A stretch of 64,000 bases of DNA. Origin: Methanosphaera sp. ISO3-F5. GTDB lineage: Archaea > Methanobacteriota > Methanobacteria > Methanobacteriales > Methanobacteriaceae. The notes under the pieces were generated by a model. The model was not told the DNA's origin and did not search any database. It saw only the letters and a program-made list of their open reading frames with translations. Location of the stretch: NCBI RefSeq assembly GCF_034480035.2, contig NZ_CP118753.2, positions 2,442,045 through 2,506,044 of the forward strand. The letters run 5' to 3'. Position 1 is the first letter of the stretch. Each line of letters opens with the position of its first letter. The translations under genes and the position numbers were made by a program. Below, one piece after another: positions 27,796-36,167 of the stretch.

Positions 27796-28614
27796 ATGCC
27801 TAACAATACTAAGGAAATTTTAAACAAGTATAATATTAGATTAGATAAAAATAAGAGTCAGAATTATCTTATTGACAATAATAAACTCGAGAATATTCTT
27901 AGAAATGCTGATATTCAATCTGATGAAACAATTCTTGAAATTGGTGCCGGTATTGGAACTATGACAATTCCCATGGCAAAAAAGGCATTTAAGGTCATTG
28001 CTATAGAAAAGGATCCAATTATTGCTGATGTTCTAGGTCAAAGAATTGTTAAGGAAAAATTGGATAATGTTGAGATAATTAATGATGATGCTTTGAAGAT
28101 AGATTTTCCTGATTTTGATAAGATTGTTTCTAATCTTCCGTATCAAATTTCTTCTCCGATAACTTTTAAGTTTTTGGAATATGATTTTAAAAAGGCTGTT
28201 TTAATGTACCAGTTGGAATTTGCTAAGAGGATGAATGCTGAGGTTAATTCTAAGGAGTATTCCAGGTTGTCTGTTGCATTACATTATAGGGCGGATATTA
28301 GTATTATAGATACTTTGCCTCCTGAGGCTTTTGTTCCACAGCCGAAGGTTAATAGTGCTGTTGTTGAATTGATTCCTAAAAATAGTGTGGATTTAAATGA
28401 TTGTTTTGATGATGTTATAAGAGCATTATTCCAGCATAGAAATAAGAAGGCGAGAAAAGCTTTAATTCAGTCTGCTCATGAGTTACATTATGATAAGAAA
28501 GAGTTGAAGGCTTTGTTAAGTGGTGTTGATAATGATTTGTTTGAGGAGAAGGTTTTTAAGCTTAGTCCTGATGAAATTTTAGAAATATCTGAGGTTATTG
28601 GTGAGTTGTTATGA
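27796..28614 (+). CDS. ksgA: KsgA/Dim1, 16S rRNA dimethyladenosine transferase
   Basis: 272 residues. The SAM-binding motif is ILEIGAGIGTMTIPMAKKA, with IAIEKDPI and the catalytic NLPYQISSPITF. The C-terminal helical domain includes RALFQHRNKKARKALI. It dimethylates two adjacent adenosines in helix 45 of small-subunit rRNA. It starts with LNKYNIRLDKNKSQNYLID, normal for the family. Its stop overlaps the hemK start (ATGA). The coding strand turns strongly G/T-rich over its second half. Confidence 0.96.
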   Translation: MPNNTKEILNKYNIRLDKNKSQNYLIDNNKLENILRNADIQSDETILEIGAGIGTMTIPMAKKAFKVIAIEKDPIIADVLGQRIVKEKLDNVEIINDDALKIDFPDFDKIVSNLPYQISSPITFKFLEYDFKKAVLMYQLEFAKRMNAEVNSKEYSRLSVALHYRADISIIDTLPPEAFVPQPKVNSAVVELIPKNSVDLNDCFDDVIRALFQHRNKKARKALIQSAHELHYDKKELKALLSGVDNDLFEEKVFKLSPDEILEISEVIGELL

Positions 28615-29198
28615 ATTATGATGGTGTTGAGTTTAATGAGTGTGAGGAGGTTTATCCTCCTGCTGAGGATACTTTTTTGTTAATTGATAATTTGATGGTT
28701 CAAAGTGGTTATGATGTTTTGGAGATTGGTACTGGTACTGGTTTGGTTAGTATTTGTGCTTCATTGAAATGTAGTAGTGTAACCTCCACGGACATTAACC
28801 CATATGCAATTAAATGTGCAGAAGCTAATATTAAATTAAATAATCGTGACAATATTACTGTAATAAAAAGTGACTTGTTTGATAATATTAATGGCAAGTA
28901 TGATTTGATATTATTTAACACACCTTATCTACCTGTAACAGATGAAGAACATGTTGATGATGAATATTCAAAGGCATGGGATGGAGGAGAAAATGGAAGA
29001 GAAGTAATTGACAAATTCCTAAAACAAGCCCCACAATACCTTAAAGAAAACGGAACAATACAATTAGTACAATCCTCATTATCAGATAATGAAAAAACAA
29101 TACAAACACTGAAAAAACTAGGATTAAAAGCTGAAATAACTGCTATTGAACACATATTCTTTGAAGATATAACACTTATCACAGCTTACAAAGCATGA
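28611..29198 (+). CDS. HemK/Mtq2-type protein glutamine methyltransferase
   Basis: 195 residues. Begins with the family's VYPPAEDTFLLIDNL, then the SAM motif VLEIGTGTGLVSICASL, VTSTDINPYAIKCAE and LFNTPYLPV. The usual catalytic NPPY is NTPY here. Relatives methylate the GGQ glutamine of release factor aRF1. It overlaps ksgA by four bases, an arrangement common in archaea. The first 60 codons are G/T-rich and the rest A/C-rich. Confidence 0.9.
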   Translation: MNYDGVEFNECEEVYPPAEDTFLLIDNLMVQSGYDVLEIGTGTGLVSICASLKCSSVTSTDINPYAIKCAEANIKLNNRDNITVIKSDLFDNINGKYDLILFNTPYLPVTDEEHVDDEYSKAWDGGENGREVIDKFLKQAPQYLKENGTIQLVQSSLSDNEKTIQTLKKLGLKAEITAIEHIFFEDITLITAYKA

Positions 29199-29208
29199 AA
29201 AAAATTGT

Positions 29209-30087
29209 TTATTCTATAATTTCATACTTCATATTTTCAAGAAATCTTTCAGGCCTTAACTCAATGACAATATCAGGATTATACCATTCAATTAGGTCTG
29301 TATTAAAATACCAATGATCCCAATACGCAAACATACTTTTAAAGAATACATTTAACACATCCATATAACGGTTTGCAGCGGAAGACCTTAACAATAAACA
29401 ATCCATATCAGATAAACTAAACCTATTACGCATATAAACTGAATCCCTTACCCCAACTTTAGCAAATTCTTCAGGCATGACAAATGGATTGTCCGCATAT
29501 TCATACTTATCCGAATATTCTAGGAACATGAAATCATAACGGTCAACTATCTCTTTCTGATCCATACGCGGATGCTTAAAATGACATAAATCCCCATTTA
29601 CTGGCACTTTCTTATGAATTGTGTTCTCCTTTATTGCTTCTTTATACATCTGACTACTTACTTCACTTCGTATGTCATGCATCATTTCTGCAGAATACTT
29701 TAATGCACCTTTAAAATTTATATGAGAATCACATTTATAATAATCACTAGGCTCCAACACATCTATAAAGTCTGGTACCAAGTCCCCTATTAAATCATAA
29801 TTTCTGTTTATTACCTTAGGAGTGAATGGAAGATAATCCTTACATACAATTGCCTTATCAGGTATTACATAGAACTTATATTCTATCCCCCTCTCCTCAC
29901 AATACTCTTTTTTGGAGTTATAACTTTCCCTGAATAGTTTTTCATCAAAGTTATTCTCAAATCCTTCAACAAAATGTTGCTTTAATTCATAGTTTGTATC
30001 ATTATTTAAGAACACGTAATTATCTAATCCAACAGTATGTAACTGTATGTATTTTTCATTTAGTAAGTTCAAATCATCATAAGACAT
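29209..30087 (-). CDS. SGNH/AlgX-like protein, possible polysaccharide O-acetyl transferase or esterase
   Basis: 292 residues. The pattern YKFYVIPDKAIVCKDYLPF, then CDSHINFKGALKYS with Asp120-x-His122, matches the SGNH-like domain of AlgX/AlgJ proteins, where the Asp-x-His pair is catalytic. The expected Ser region corresponds loosely to LLRSSAANRYMDVLNVFF. No signal peptide is present, unlike bacterial AlgX, which is periplasmic, so the archaeal protein would act in the cytoplasm. It is nine bases after a gene for an Ig-like protein, which likely forms an operon with it. Family assignment is moderate. Confidence 0.6.
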   Translation of the reverse strand: MSYDDLNLLNEKYIQLHTVGLDNYVFLNNDTNYELKQHFVEGFENNFDEKLFRESYNSKKEYCEERGIEYKFYVIPDKAIVCKDYLPFTPKVINRNYDLIGDLVPDFIDVLEPSDYYKCDSHINFKGALKYSAEMMHDIRSEVSSQMYKEAIKENTIHKKVPVNGDLCHFKHPRMDQKEIVDRYDFMFLEYSDKYEYADNPFVMPEEFAKVGVRDSVYMRNRFSLSDMDCLLLRSSAANRYMDVLNVFFKSMFAYWDHWYFNTDLIEWYNPDIVIELRPERFLENMKYEIIE

Positions 30088-30096
30088 AATATGACC

Positions 30097-30831
30097 TCAG
30101 AATAGTTTTCTTATTTTATCCGTAAAGCTAGTTTCAAGAGCTGTTTCACTTTTTTCTTGACTATTTTCCTTTTCTTGTCTGAGTATTTCCCTAATTTCAT
30201 CCGATACTCCTCTGTTTTCATGATATTCTACTTCAACAGGAGAAGTTCTTGGTTCTAATTGTAGTGTACTTGTATTAACAAAGATTCCCTCATTAGTCCC
30301 ATATTTCCATAGTAATGTATGTTCATCTAAGATCATGTTCGGAATTTTTACTTCAAAATCAGCCCTATTATCCACTATTTCTGTATGACTAAGTGATTGT
30401 TCATCTAACTTTAACACTGCTTTACCCCTTAACTGAACATTATCCTGAACTTTAATGTAAGACTTAAACAGTACTGTTTCTTCTCGTTTACAATAATAAT
30501 CATCTACTATAATTTCAGCATTAATTTTTTGTTCATAACTTTTGTTAAATAATAATAGTACAGACTTAGTTTTTTGTTCAGCTTGTATGGAACCACTATA
30601 AGAGAAACGTAGCATATATTCGTTTTCAGGTTCTATGTAATCCGGTAATTTAATATTGAATTTTACAGTACCACTTGTTACCTCTTTTATATCCAGAAGT
30701 ATGTTTTTATTTAATATACAGGCTATACGTCCTGTTGTAACTGGTTTAAGGTTGTCCGTTAAACATTCAATGTTTATATTAAATTCTCTTGTTGGAGTAA
30801 ATATAGGATTTTCTACATTTATGATTGTCAT
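30097..30831 (-). CDS. hypothetical protein with two Ig-like beta domains
   Basis: 244 residues. Two repeats of about 100 residues show alternating beta-strand patterns (VTTGRIACILNKNILLDIKE with TVKFNIKLPDYIEPENEYML; RGKAVLKLDEQSLSHTEIVD with ADFEVKIPNMILDEHTLLWK). They resemble Ig-like repeats of Methanobacteriales adhesins, but signal peptide and anchor are missing. The C-terminal 45 residues are charged and helical. No function is known. It is upstream of the AlgX-like gene on the same strand and may be its partner. Confidence 0.65.
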   Translation of the reverse strand: MTIINVENPIFTPTREFNINIECLTDNLKPVTTGRIACILNKNILLDIKEVTSGTVKFNIKLPDYIEPENEYMLRFSYSGSIQAEQKTKSVLLLFNKSYEQKINAEIIVDDYYCKREETVLFKSYIKVQDNVQLRGKAVLKLDEQSLSHTEIVDNRADFEVKIPNMILDEHTLLWKYGTNEGIFVNTSTLQLEPRTSPVEVEYHENRGVSDEIREILRQEKENSQEKSETALETSFTDKIRKLF

Positions 30832-31104
30832 TGCAAAACTTCCAATAATAACTTTTTATAATCTTTAATAATATCTTTAAACTAGTTAATTGTTAAATGT
30901 TTCAACGAAATAGGCTGATTATTATAAAAGTATAAATATAACTTGAAACTAATCATAACTAGATGATTAAAATATTGAAATAACTATTGTATGTTTTGTA
31001 TAATAGTAATATAATCATCTAAATGAAATTAAATTATAGAAGCCAAGAAATAAAAAATAATTATGAAAAATAAGCCTAGAAATAGAATAGTGGAGGGAAT
31101 TAAT

Positions 31105-31830
31105 ATGAATAAAATTACTCCAATATTAACCTTAATCATTATTGTGACAATAGTATCTGTTTCAGGATGTATCAGTGTAGTTAACCCTGAAAATACTTCC
31201 CAGGAAATAAACAATATTGTTAACAATTCAAACCAAGTACCTGATAGCAGTGAAAACTCTGCTAACATAAGCGCCCAAAACGTGAATAAAAGTGGTAACA
31301 TACAAAATACCAGTGCCAACTCTGATAAAATGAACCAATCATCAAAAGCATCAAAAAGTAATGATACTGGTGATAATCATTCATCAATCGATGGAATCAC
31401 ACCAAAGATTACACCAAATGATGCAAGAAAAATAATGGACAAAGAACTTAAAACAAATTATTCTATAGACAATGCAGTATACACAATCTCAGGTTATGTT
31501 GAGAACGGAACACCATATTATAACATTAGTATAGAAAAATTTGATGAAAAAACGTCAAAAAATACTGTTATAGGCAATGCCATAATGAATGCTAATACTG
31601 GAGAAATAATTAATAATACTCTAGAAAAAGCTGCTGAAAATAGAAATAATAATGAAAAAGTATATTCAGTTGATGAGGCAGGAAAATTTGTTGATATAAT
31701 TTATAAGGGAGAAAAAGTATCTGTAAGAGAAAATTATCCTTATTATAGTCCACAAAATGGTAAAGTTTATCATTCACGTGAAGAAGAAGCTGAAGATTTA
31801 TACCAATTATCAAAAGCTATTAAAAACTAA
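31105..31830 (+). CDS. lipoprotein with PepSY-like domain
   Basis: 241 residues from ATG at 31105, chosen because GTGGAGGGA lies just upstream; the frame opens earlier at 31063. The N-terminus MNKITPILTLIIIVTIVSVS ends in a lipobox (VSGC), so the mature protein would be lipid-anchored on the outer face. About 85 Asn/Ser-rich linker residues follow. Then comes a PepSY-like module (ITPNDARKIMDKELKTNYSI, ISGYVENGTPYYNI, NANTGEIIN). The final 50 residues contain a second small domain. PepSY domains are proposed to modulate proteases; the actual role is unknown. It stands alone between divergent neighbours. Confidence 0.78.
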   Translation: MNKITPILTLIIIVTIVSVSGCISVVNPENTSQEINNIVNNSNQVPDSSENSANISAQNVNKSGNIQNTSANSDKMNQSSKASKSNDTGDNHSSIDGITPKITPNDARKIMDKELKTNYSIDNAVYTISGYVENGTPYYNISIEKFDEKTSKNTVIGNAIMNANTGEIINNTLEKAAENRNNNEKVYSVDEAGKFVDIIYKGEKVSVRENYPYYSPQNGKVYHSREEEAEDLYQLSKAIKN

Positions 31831-31850
31831 TAATTTTTATCTCCTTTTTT

Positions 31851-32534
31851 CTAATTTTTTTCAAGTATTTTACCGATGATTTGTTTGTATCCTCTTACGA
31901 TGTAACCTACTACTATTCCTGCAAATATTGTGCCTAGACCTATTCCCTTAAATGTTCCATATAATAGTAAGGATAATATTGCACCTATTATTACATTGGA
32001 CGTGTCAAATCCTGTTTTTAATTTTCCGAAGTCTATGTGTGTTACATGTCTTACTGCTAGGGATACTCCTTCTCCTGGAAGTACTATTGCATTTGATATT
32101 ACTTCAAAATATACTCCCAGTGCAATTATAAAACAGCTTATTATGCATAATATCCATTGTGATATGTAGTTTGTTGGTTCTATTGGTGTTAATATGTATA
32201 ATGCGTAATCTATGAAGTATCCGAATATTATTGTCACTACTATTTGCATCCATTGTTTTCTCTGGAATTCTGATTTAAGTATCAGTACTTGGATTATTAT
32301 TAATAAGAAGTTAAATATGATTGTTATCATGCCTAATGATAATGGTACTGCATATTTTAGTACGTTAGGTATGCATGATATTGGTGTTGTTCCTAAATCT
32401 GATATTACTGATAGTGCTACGCCGAAGGACATTATGAATAATCCAATAATTAGTATAATATAGTTTTTTATTGTTTCTTTCCAATTTATTTCACTTATAT
32501 GATTGTTTCTCCTTGTTTTGTTTTCTTTTTTCAT
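31851..32534 (-). CDS. YczE/YitT-like integral membrane protein
   Basis: 227 residues, about six membrane spans: IILIIGLFIMSFGVALSVIS, then LSLGMITIIFNFLLIIIQVL, IVVTIIFGYFIDYALYIL, ILCIISCFIIALGVYFEVI, VIIGAILSLLLYGTF and IGLGTIFAGIVVGYIV. The motifs SDLGTTPISCIPNVL and LPGEGVSLAVRHVTHIDFGK recall the YczE/YitT family, whose transport function is unproven. It is next to a methyltransferase gene on the same strand, about 105 bases apart, without a clear functional link. Confidence 0.75.
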   Translation of the reverse strand: MKKENKTRRNNHISEINWKETIKNYIILIIGLFIMSFGVALSVISDLGTTPISCIPNVLKYAVPLSLGMITIIFNFLLIIIQVLILKSEFQRKQWMQIVVTIIFGYFIDYALYILTPIEPTNYISQWILCIISCFIIALGVYFEVISNAIVLPGEGVSLAVRHVTHIDFGKLKTGFDTSNVIIGAILSLLLYGTFKGIGLGTIFAGIVVGYIVRGYKQIIGKILEKN

Positions 32535-32639
32535 TTTATCTATTATTATGTTTGTTTTTTAAGATATTTAAAGGGTTTATTTTATTATTATTCATTAGGT
32601 TTTGAATGTGTTTAGGCTATTTATTATGGGGGTGTTGTC

Positions 32640-33311
32640 TTATTTTTCTCCTGCTATTACGAAATATCTGTAATATTTGTAGTATATGTCCACGTTTTTG
32701 TATCCTATTTCTTCGTACCATTTGATTGTATCGTGTAGTGTGGCTGGTTTATCTAGTTTTCTTCTGTTTCTTAGTGTTTGTTTTTCTTCTTCTGGTATGT
32801 TTTGTTTGGATAGGTGTGTTTCGTCTTGATTTTTGTATATTTTTTCTGTGTGTTCTGTTGATCCTCTTACTTGGTCTGCGTTTATGAATATTCCTTGGGG
32901 GTTTAGTGTTTCGTATATTTTAGCGTATAGTGTCTTTTTTTCTTCGTCTGTTAGGTGATGTATTGATAGTGATGATACTATTATATCATAGTTTTCTGTG
33001 AAGTCATATTCGAGGTAGTCTGCTGTTATGTATTTGAATTTTTTGTTATTGAATTTTGTTTTTGCAACTTTTAGCATGTCAGTTGATAAGTCGAGTAGTG
33101 TTATGTTGCTTTGGGGGTGTTGTTTGTATAATAGTTGTGTTAGTATTCCTGTTCCTGCTCCAAGGTCCAGTATTTTTGGGTTTTCATAGTTTTCTGTTAG
33201 TTTTATTACTGTGTTGTAGTATATGTCCATGTGTGGTATTGCCTGTTTTCTGTATTTATCATAGTCTGTTGATGCTTTGTTAAATGCATCTAGTACTTTA
33301 TTGTTTTCCAT
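32640..33311 (-). CDS. class I SAM-dependent methyltransferase
   Basis: 223 residues. The SAM motif is ILDLGAGTGILTQLLYKQ, then TLLDLSTDMLKVAKTKF, ITADYLEYDF and IIVSSLSIHHLTDEEK. The pattern is UbiE/Methyltransf_25-like. The C-terminal region (KWYEEIGYKNVDIYYKYYRY) is the small-molecule methyltransferase type. The substrate is unknown. The coding strand is strongly A/C-rich. Confidence 0.85.
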   Translation of the reverse strand: MENNKVLDAFNKASTDYDKYRKQAIPHMDIYYNTVIKLTENYENPKILDLGAGTGILTQLLYKQHPQSNITLLDLSTDMLKVAKTKFNNKKFKYITADYLEYDFTENYDIIVSSLSIHHLTDEEKKTLYAKIYETLNPQGIFINADQVRGSTEHTEKIYKNQDETHLSKQNIPEEEKQTLRNRRKLDKPATLHDTIKWYEEIGYKNVDIYYKYYRYFVIAGEK

Positions 33312-33324
33312 TTTTTTTCTTTCC

Positions 33325-34161
33325 TCATATTGCTATTTTCATGTTTAGTATATATGTTTCTGGTTTTATTACCTGTTTTAAAAATTCTTCATTGTTATTG
33401 TTATCGTATGTTAGGTATGTGTGATTTTTGTTGTTTTTTATGTGGATGTGTATTGTTTCGTTTTCTGTTTTTAGTAGTTGTTCTAGTTGTTTGTTTATTT
33501 TTGTTATTCCTTCGCTTTCTTCGGTAATGTTTTCTGAGAATGTGTTGGATAATACATATTCTGTCTTTGAGTTTGTTATAATATAATATTTACCTTCGTT
33601 TAATAAAGTTTTACTTATTGTAAATGCTTTACATGACCAACTACTGTTATGATTATAGTAGCAGGATTCATTATTATTGTCTTTGTTGAATGAAGTTGTT
33701 TGAAATCCATAATCTAATAGTATGACTTCACTTTTTGATAGTATTTGTTTCTTGTTTGATAAGGAATTTCCTGAAATTAACATTTTATTATCAGGATTGT
33801 TCTTGGGATATAATGTTAATTCATAGCTTACACCACTTGGGAAGTAATCATTTAAGAGTTGGTTATTGTTTTTTAGTTTCATCAGTTTTTCATAACTTAT
33901 TAGATGATTATTTTCTGTTTTTAATCCTATTGTTTTCAGATTTTTGAGGTTTGTTTTTTCCCAATTGCTTGGTGTTCCACTTGTTTTAGTTAGTGTATTC
34001 ATATTATCTTCTAGGATACTGTTTAGTTGTTTGTTGTTTATTCTTGTTACCTGATTATCATTTAATGTTACTATTGTGAATGTTATTAAACTTAATATTA
34101 TTGTTAATATTATTATATAGAGTAGTAAATCCGTTATTATTATTTGTCCTTTATTATTCAT
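33325..34161 (-). CDS. prepilin-like secreted protein
   Basis: 278 residues. The N-terminus MNNKGQIIITDLLLYIIILT has a short basic leader ending in Gly5 followed by Gln6 and a long hydrophobic helix, the pattern cut by archaeal prepilin peptidases. The rest is Asn/Lys-rich and beta-prone, with a Cys pair in NESCYYNHNSSWSCKAF. It overlaps the upstream gene (34158) by four bases, so the two are translated together. It could be a pilus or pseudopilus subunit; no assembly ATPase gene is in the window. Confidence 0.65.
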   Translation of the reverse strand: MNNKGQIIITDLLLYIIILTIILSLITFTIVTLNDNQVTRINNKQLNSILEDNMNTLTKTSGTPSNWEKTNLKNLKTIGLKTENNHLISYEKLMKLKNNNQLLNDYFPSGVSYELTLYPKNNPDNKMLISGNSLSNKKQILSKSEVILLDYGFQTTSFNKDNNNESCYYNHNSSWSCKAFTISKTLLNEGKYYIITNSKTEYVLSNTFSENITEESEGITKINKQLEQLLKTENETIHIHIKNNKNHTYLTYDNNNNEEFLKQVIKPETYILNMKIAI

Positions 34162-35096
34162 AATCCGTACTTTGTTTTATGTCCATTGTCAAGGTATAAT
34201 ACTGTTTGGTTATTTATTTTTATTATGTTTCCTTCATATTGTGTATTTTTATCATTTAGTAATACATGATCTATTGATGCTGGTGCTTTTTCATAGATAT
34301 GTGTTGGTTGTATGAATGTTTCAAATCCGTAGTGATTGCAATGGGTCTTGTTTTCTAATCTGCATAGTATGCACATTCCGTCATGGCTGTTATGGTAGTA
34401 ATGATTTTTTAGGCAGTTTGTTATTGTTTGGTTGTTGTTTCCATGGTGGGAATATTCTTCGTATGGGCATTTTTTTATGATTATTGGTGTTGTTATGTTT
34501 TGGTATGCGTTGCTATTTTCTATGTTTAGGTATTGTTCTAGTTTATCTTGGTAGTGTATTTGATTGTTTTTGTATTCTGCTCCTGTTTTTAGTGTTGGTA
34601 GTGGGTCATATACTGGGTATTTGTTATCGGTGATGTCTATTAGTTTGGTTTCGTCCTTGTTTATTTGTATGTTTGTGTTGTTTGTTGTTGCTTTGATGTG
34701 GTATTTTAGTTCTATTTTAAATGGATTGTTGGAGGAGTCTATTGTTTTTATTTGTGTGTTGATGTTTATGTTGTCTTGTTTGTATTTTTCTTGTTTTTGA
34801 TTGATTTTTGATTGTATGTATTCTTTTGAATATTTTCGGCTGTCTTTTAATGATTTTTTGGTGGTTATGATGTTTAATGTTATTTCGTGTAGTGATTGTT
34901 TGGTTGTTGTTATGATTTCGTTTTCAAAATCTTCTGTTTTGCTTTTCAGTTTTTCTGATTCTATTGTTTGTATGGTGTTGTTTGTATCGTGTGAGTATTC
35001 TTCTATTATTATGATTGTTAGCATTATTATTGGTATTAATAATAGTAGGATAAAGATACTTGTTATGTAACCATTCTTATCTGTAATAATTTTCAT
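34158..35096 (-). CDS. prepilin-like secreted protein, first of a pair
   Basis: 312 residues. The N-terminus MKIITDKNGYITSIFILLLL has a Gly9-Tyr10 junction before a hydrophobic helix, suggesting prepilin processing. A Lys/Ser/Thr-rich helical region follows (about 45-110). The C-terminal half has a Cys/His-rich segment (CPYEEYSHHGNNNQTITNCL, then MCILCRLENKTHCNHYGFE) that could bind metal or form disulfides outside the cell. It is coupled to the second gene by an ATGA overlap. Confidence 0.65.
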   Translation of the reverse strand: MKIITDKNGYITSIFILLLLIPIIMLTIIIIEEYSHDTNNTIQTIESEKLKSKTEDFENEIITTTKQSLHEITLNIITTKKSLKDSRKYSKEYIQSKINQKQEKYKQDNININTQIKTIDSSNNPFKIELKYHIKATTNNTNIQINKDETKLIDITDNKYPVYDPLPTLKTGAEYKNNQIHYQDKLEQYLNIENSNAYQNITTPIIIKKCPYEEYSHHGNNNQTITNCLKNHYYHNSHDGMCILCRLENKTHCNHYGFETFIQPTHIYEKAPASIDHVLLNDKNTQYEGNIIKINNQTVLYLDNGHKTKYGL

Positions 35097-35166
35097 AATA
35101 TTGTTAATAATATTATGTTGTTAAATCATTATTTATAAAGATTACTAAAAAATATTGAAAATGTTT

Positions 35167-35176
35167 AAAAAATAGT
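35167..35176 (-). terminator. ACTATTTTTT motif after the 111-residue gene
   Basis: Minus-strand ACTATTTTTT, 17 bases after the stop at 35193; same motif as after many other genes here. Confidence 0.45.
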
Positions 35177-35192
35177 GATAAAAATAAAAAAA

Positions 35193-35528
35193 TTAGTCAA
35201 TAATTTCAAATGAAGTTACAATAACATTTAACTTATATTTGTTTGAATAATATTCATCATCATCCGTCATGATATCCATTATAATTCTCATATTATCATC
35301 ATCCAAAAAGGACAATAATCTTGACTTGAAATTATCCCATTGTTCCTGAATTTCCCCATCATTATAAGTTCTACTTATTGTAGAAATATCCTGAGACCAT
35401 TTACCTTCATTATGATACTCCAATATTTCAGAAACAGGAAAACCTTTAACAGTTATCCTAATTGAAACAGAAATAACATTCCCTGAAGATAATCTGTCAA
35501 CAATAGAATAATGAACTATCTTATCCAT
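35193..35528 (-). CDS. hypothetical protein of 111 residues
   Basis: Soluble, no Cys. Pattern: an N-terminal beta region (IVHYSIVDRLSSGNVISVSI), a central WSQDISTISRTYNDGEIQEQ segment and an acidic C-terminal half (LDDDNMRIIMDIMTDDDEYY). I do not recognise the family. It stands alone and ends before an ACTATTTTTT motif. Confidence 0.6.
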   Translation of the reverse strand: MDKIVHYSIVDRLSSGNVISVSIRITVKGFPVSEILEYHNEGKWSQDISTISRTYNDGEIQEQWDNFKSRLLSFLDDDNMRIIMDIMTDDDEYYSNKYKLNVIVTSFEIID

Positions 35529-35768
35529 AATACCACCTAAATAATACTATGAAATCCCATATAAATATACTTTTAAACAAATACCCCATTAAAAAAGTAT
35601 TACTTTAACCCCCTAAATATGTCAAAAAGTATTAAATAGTTTTATCAATAACGAAATATATAAATGAAAACAAGGTTTCAAATAACTAATAATAAATAGA
35701 GGTTAAGTAAATATATTAATTAAGAATAATTTTAAAAATAATCGAATTTATTATCCGGAGGAAAAAAT

Positions 35769-36167
35769 ATGAGTGACATTATAAAAGGATGGCGTCATAA
35801 CGATCAAAGATATAACCTAATAGGAACAAAATGTAACAAATGTAATGAAACATTTTTCCCAAAAAAAGTAGTTTGTCCAAATTGTAGAAGCCATGGTGAC
35901 ATAGAAGACCTCCAATTTAAAGGAACTGGAAAAATCTACACATACTCAGTAATCCACGCAGCAACAGATGACTTCAAAAACAACTCACCATACGCTGTAG
36001 GAATCATAGAATTAGACGAAGGTGCAAAAGTAACCGCACAAATAGTTGACTGTAATGTAGAAGAACTAAACATAGGAGACGAAGTAGAAGTAGTCTTCAG
36101 AAAAATACGAGAAGAAGGAAAAGAAGGAGTAATATCATATGGATACAAATTCAAACTCAAAGAATGA
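35769..36167 (+). CDS. DUF35 zinc-ribbon/OB-fold acyl-CoA-associated protein
   Basis: 132 residues. The zinc ribbon is GTKCNKCNETFFPKKVVCPN with C-R-S after it. The OB fold follows (FKGTGKIYTYSVIHAATDDF, then YAVGIIELDEGAKVTAQIVD). DUF35 proteins bind thiolases and HMG-CoA synthase and channel acyl-CoA in the archaeal mevalonate pathway; those partner genes are not adjacent here. The ribosome site CCGGAGGAAA is strong. Its end overlaps the cbiX start by 29 bases. Confidence 0.9.
   Translation: MSDIIKGWRHNDQRYNLIGTKCNKCNETFFPKKVVCPNCRSHGDIEDLQFKGTGKIYTYSVIHAATDDFKNNSPYAVGIIELDEGAKVTAQIVDCNVEELNIGDEVEVVFRKIREEGKEGVISYGYKFKLKE

Noticed and set aside
31029..31319. 96-codon minus-strand hydrophobic frame
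   Set aside because: It lies opposite the signal peptide and linker of the PepSY lipoprotein, which has a strong ribosome site and lipobox.
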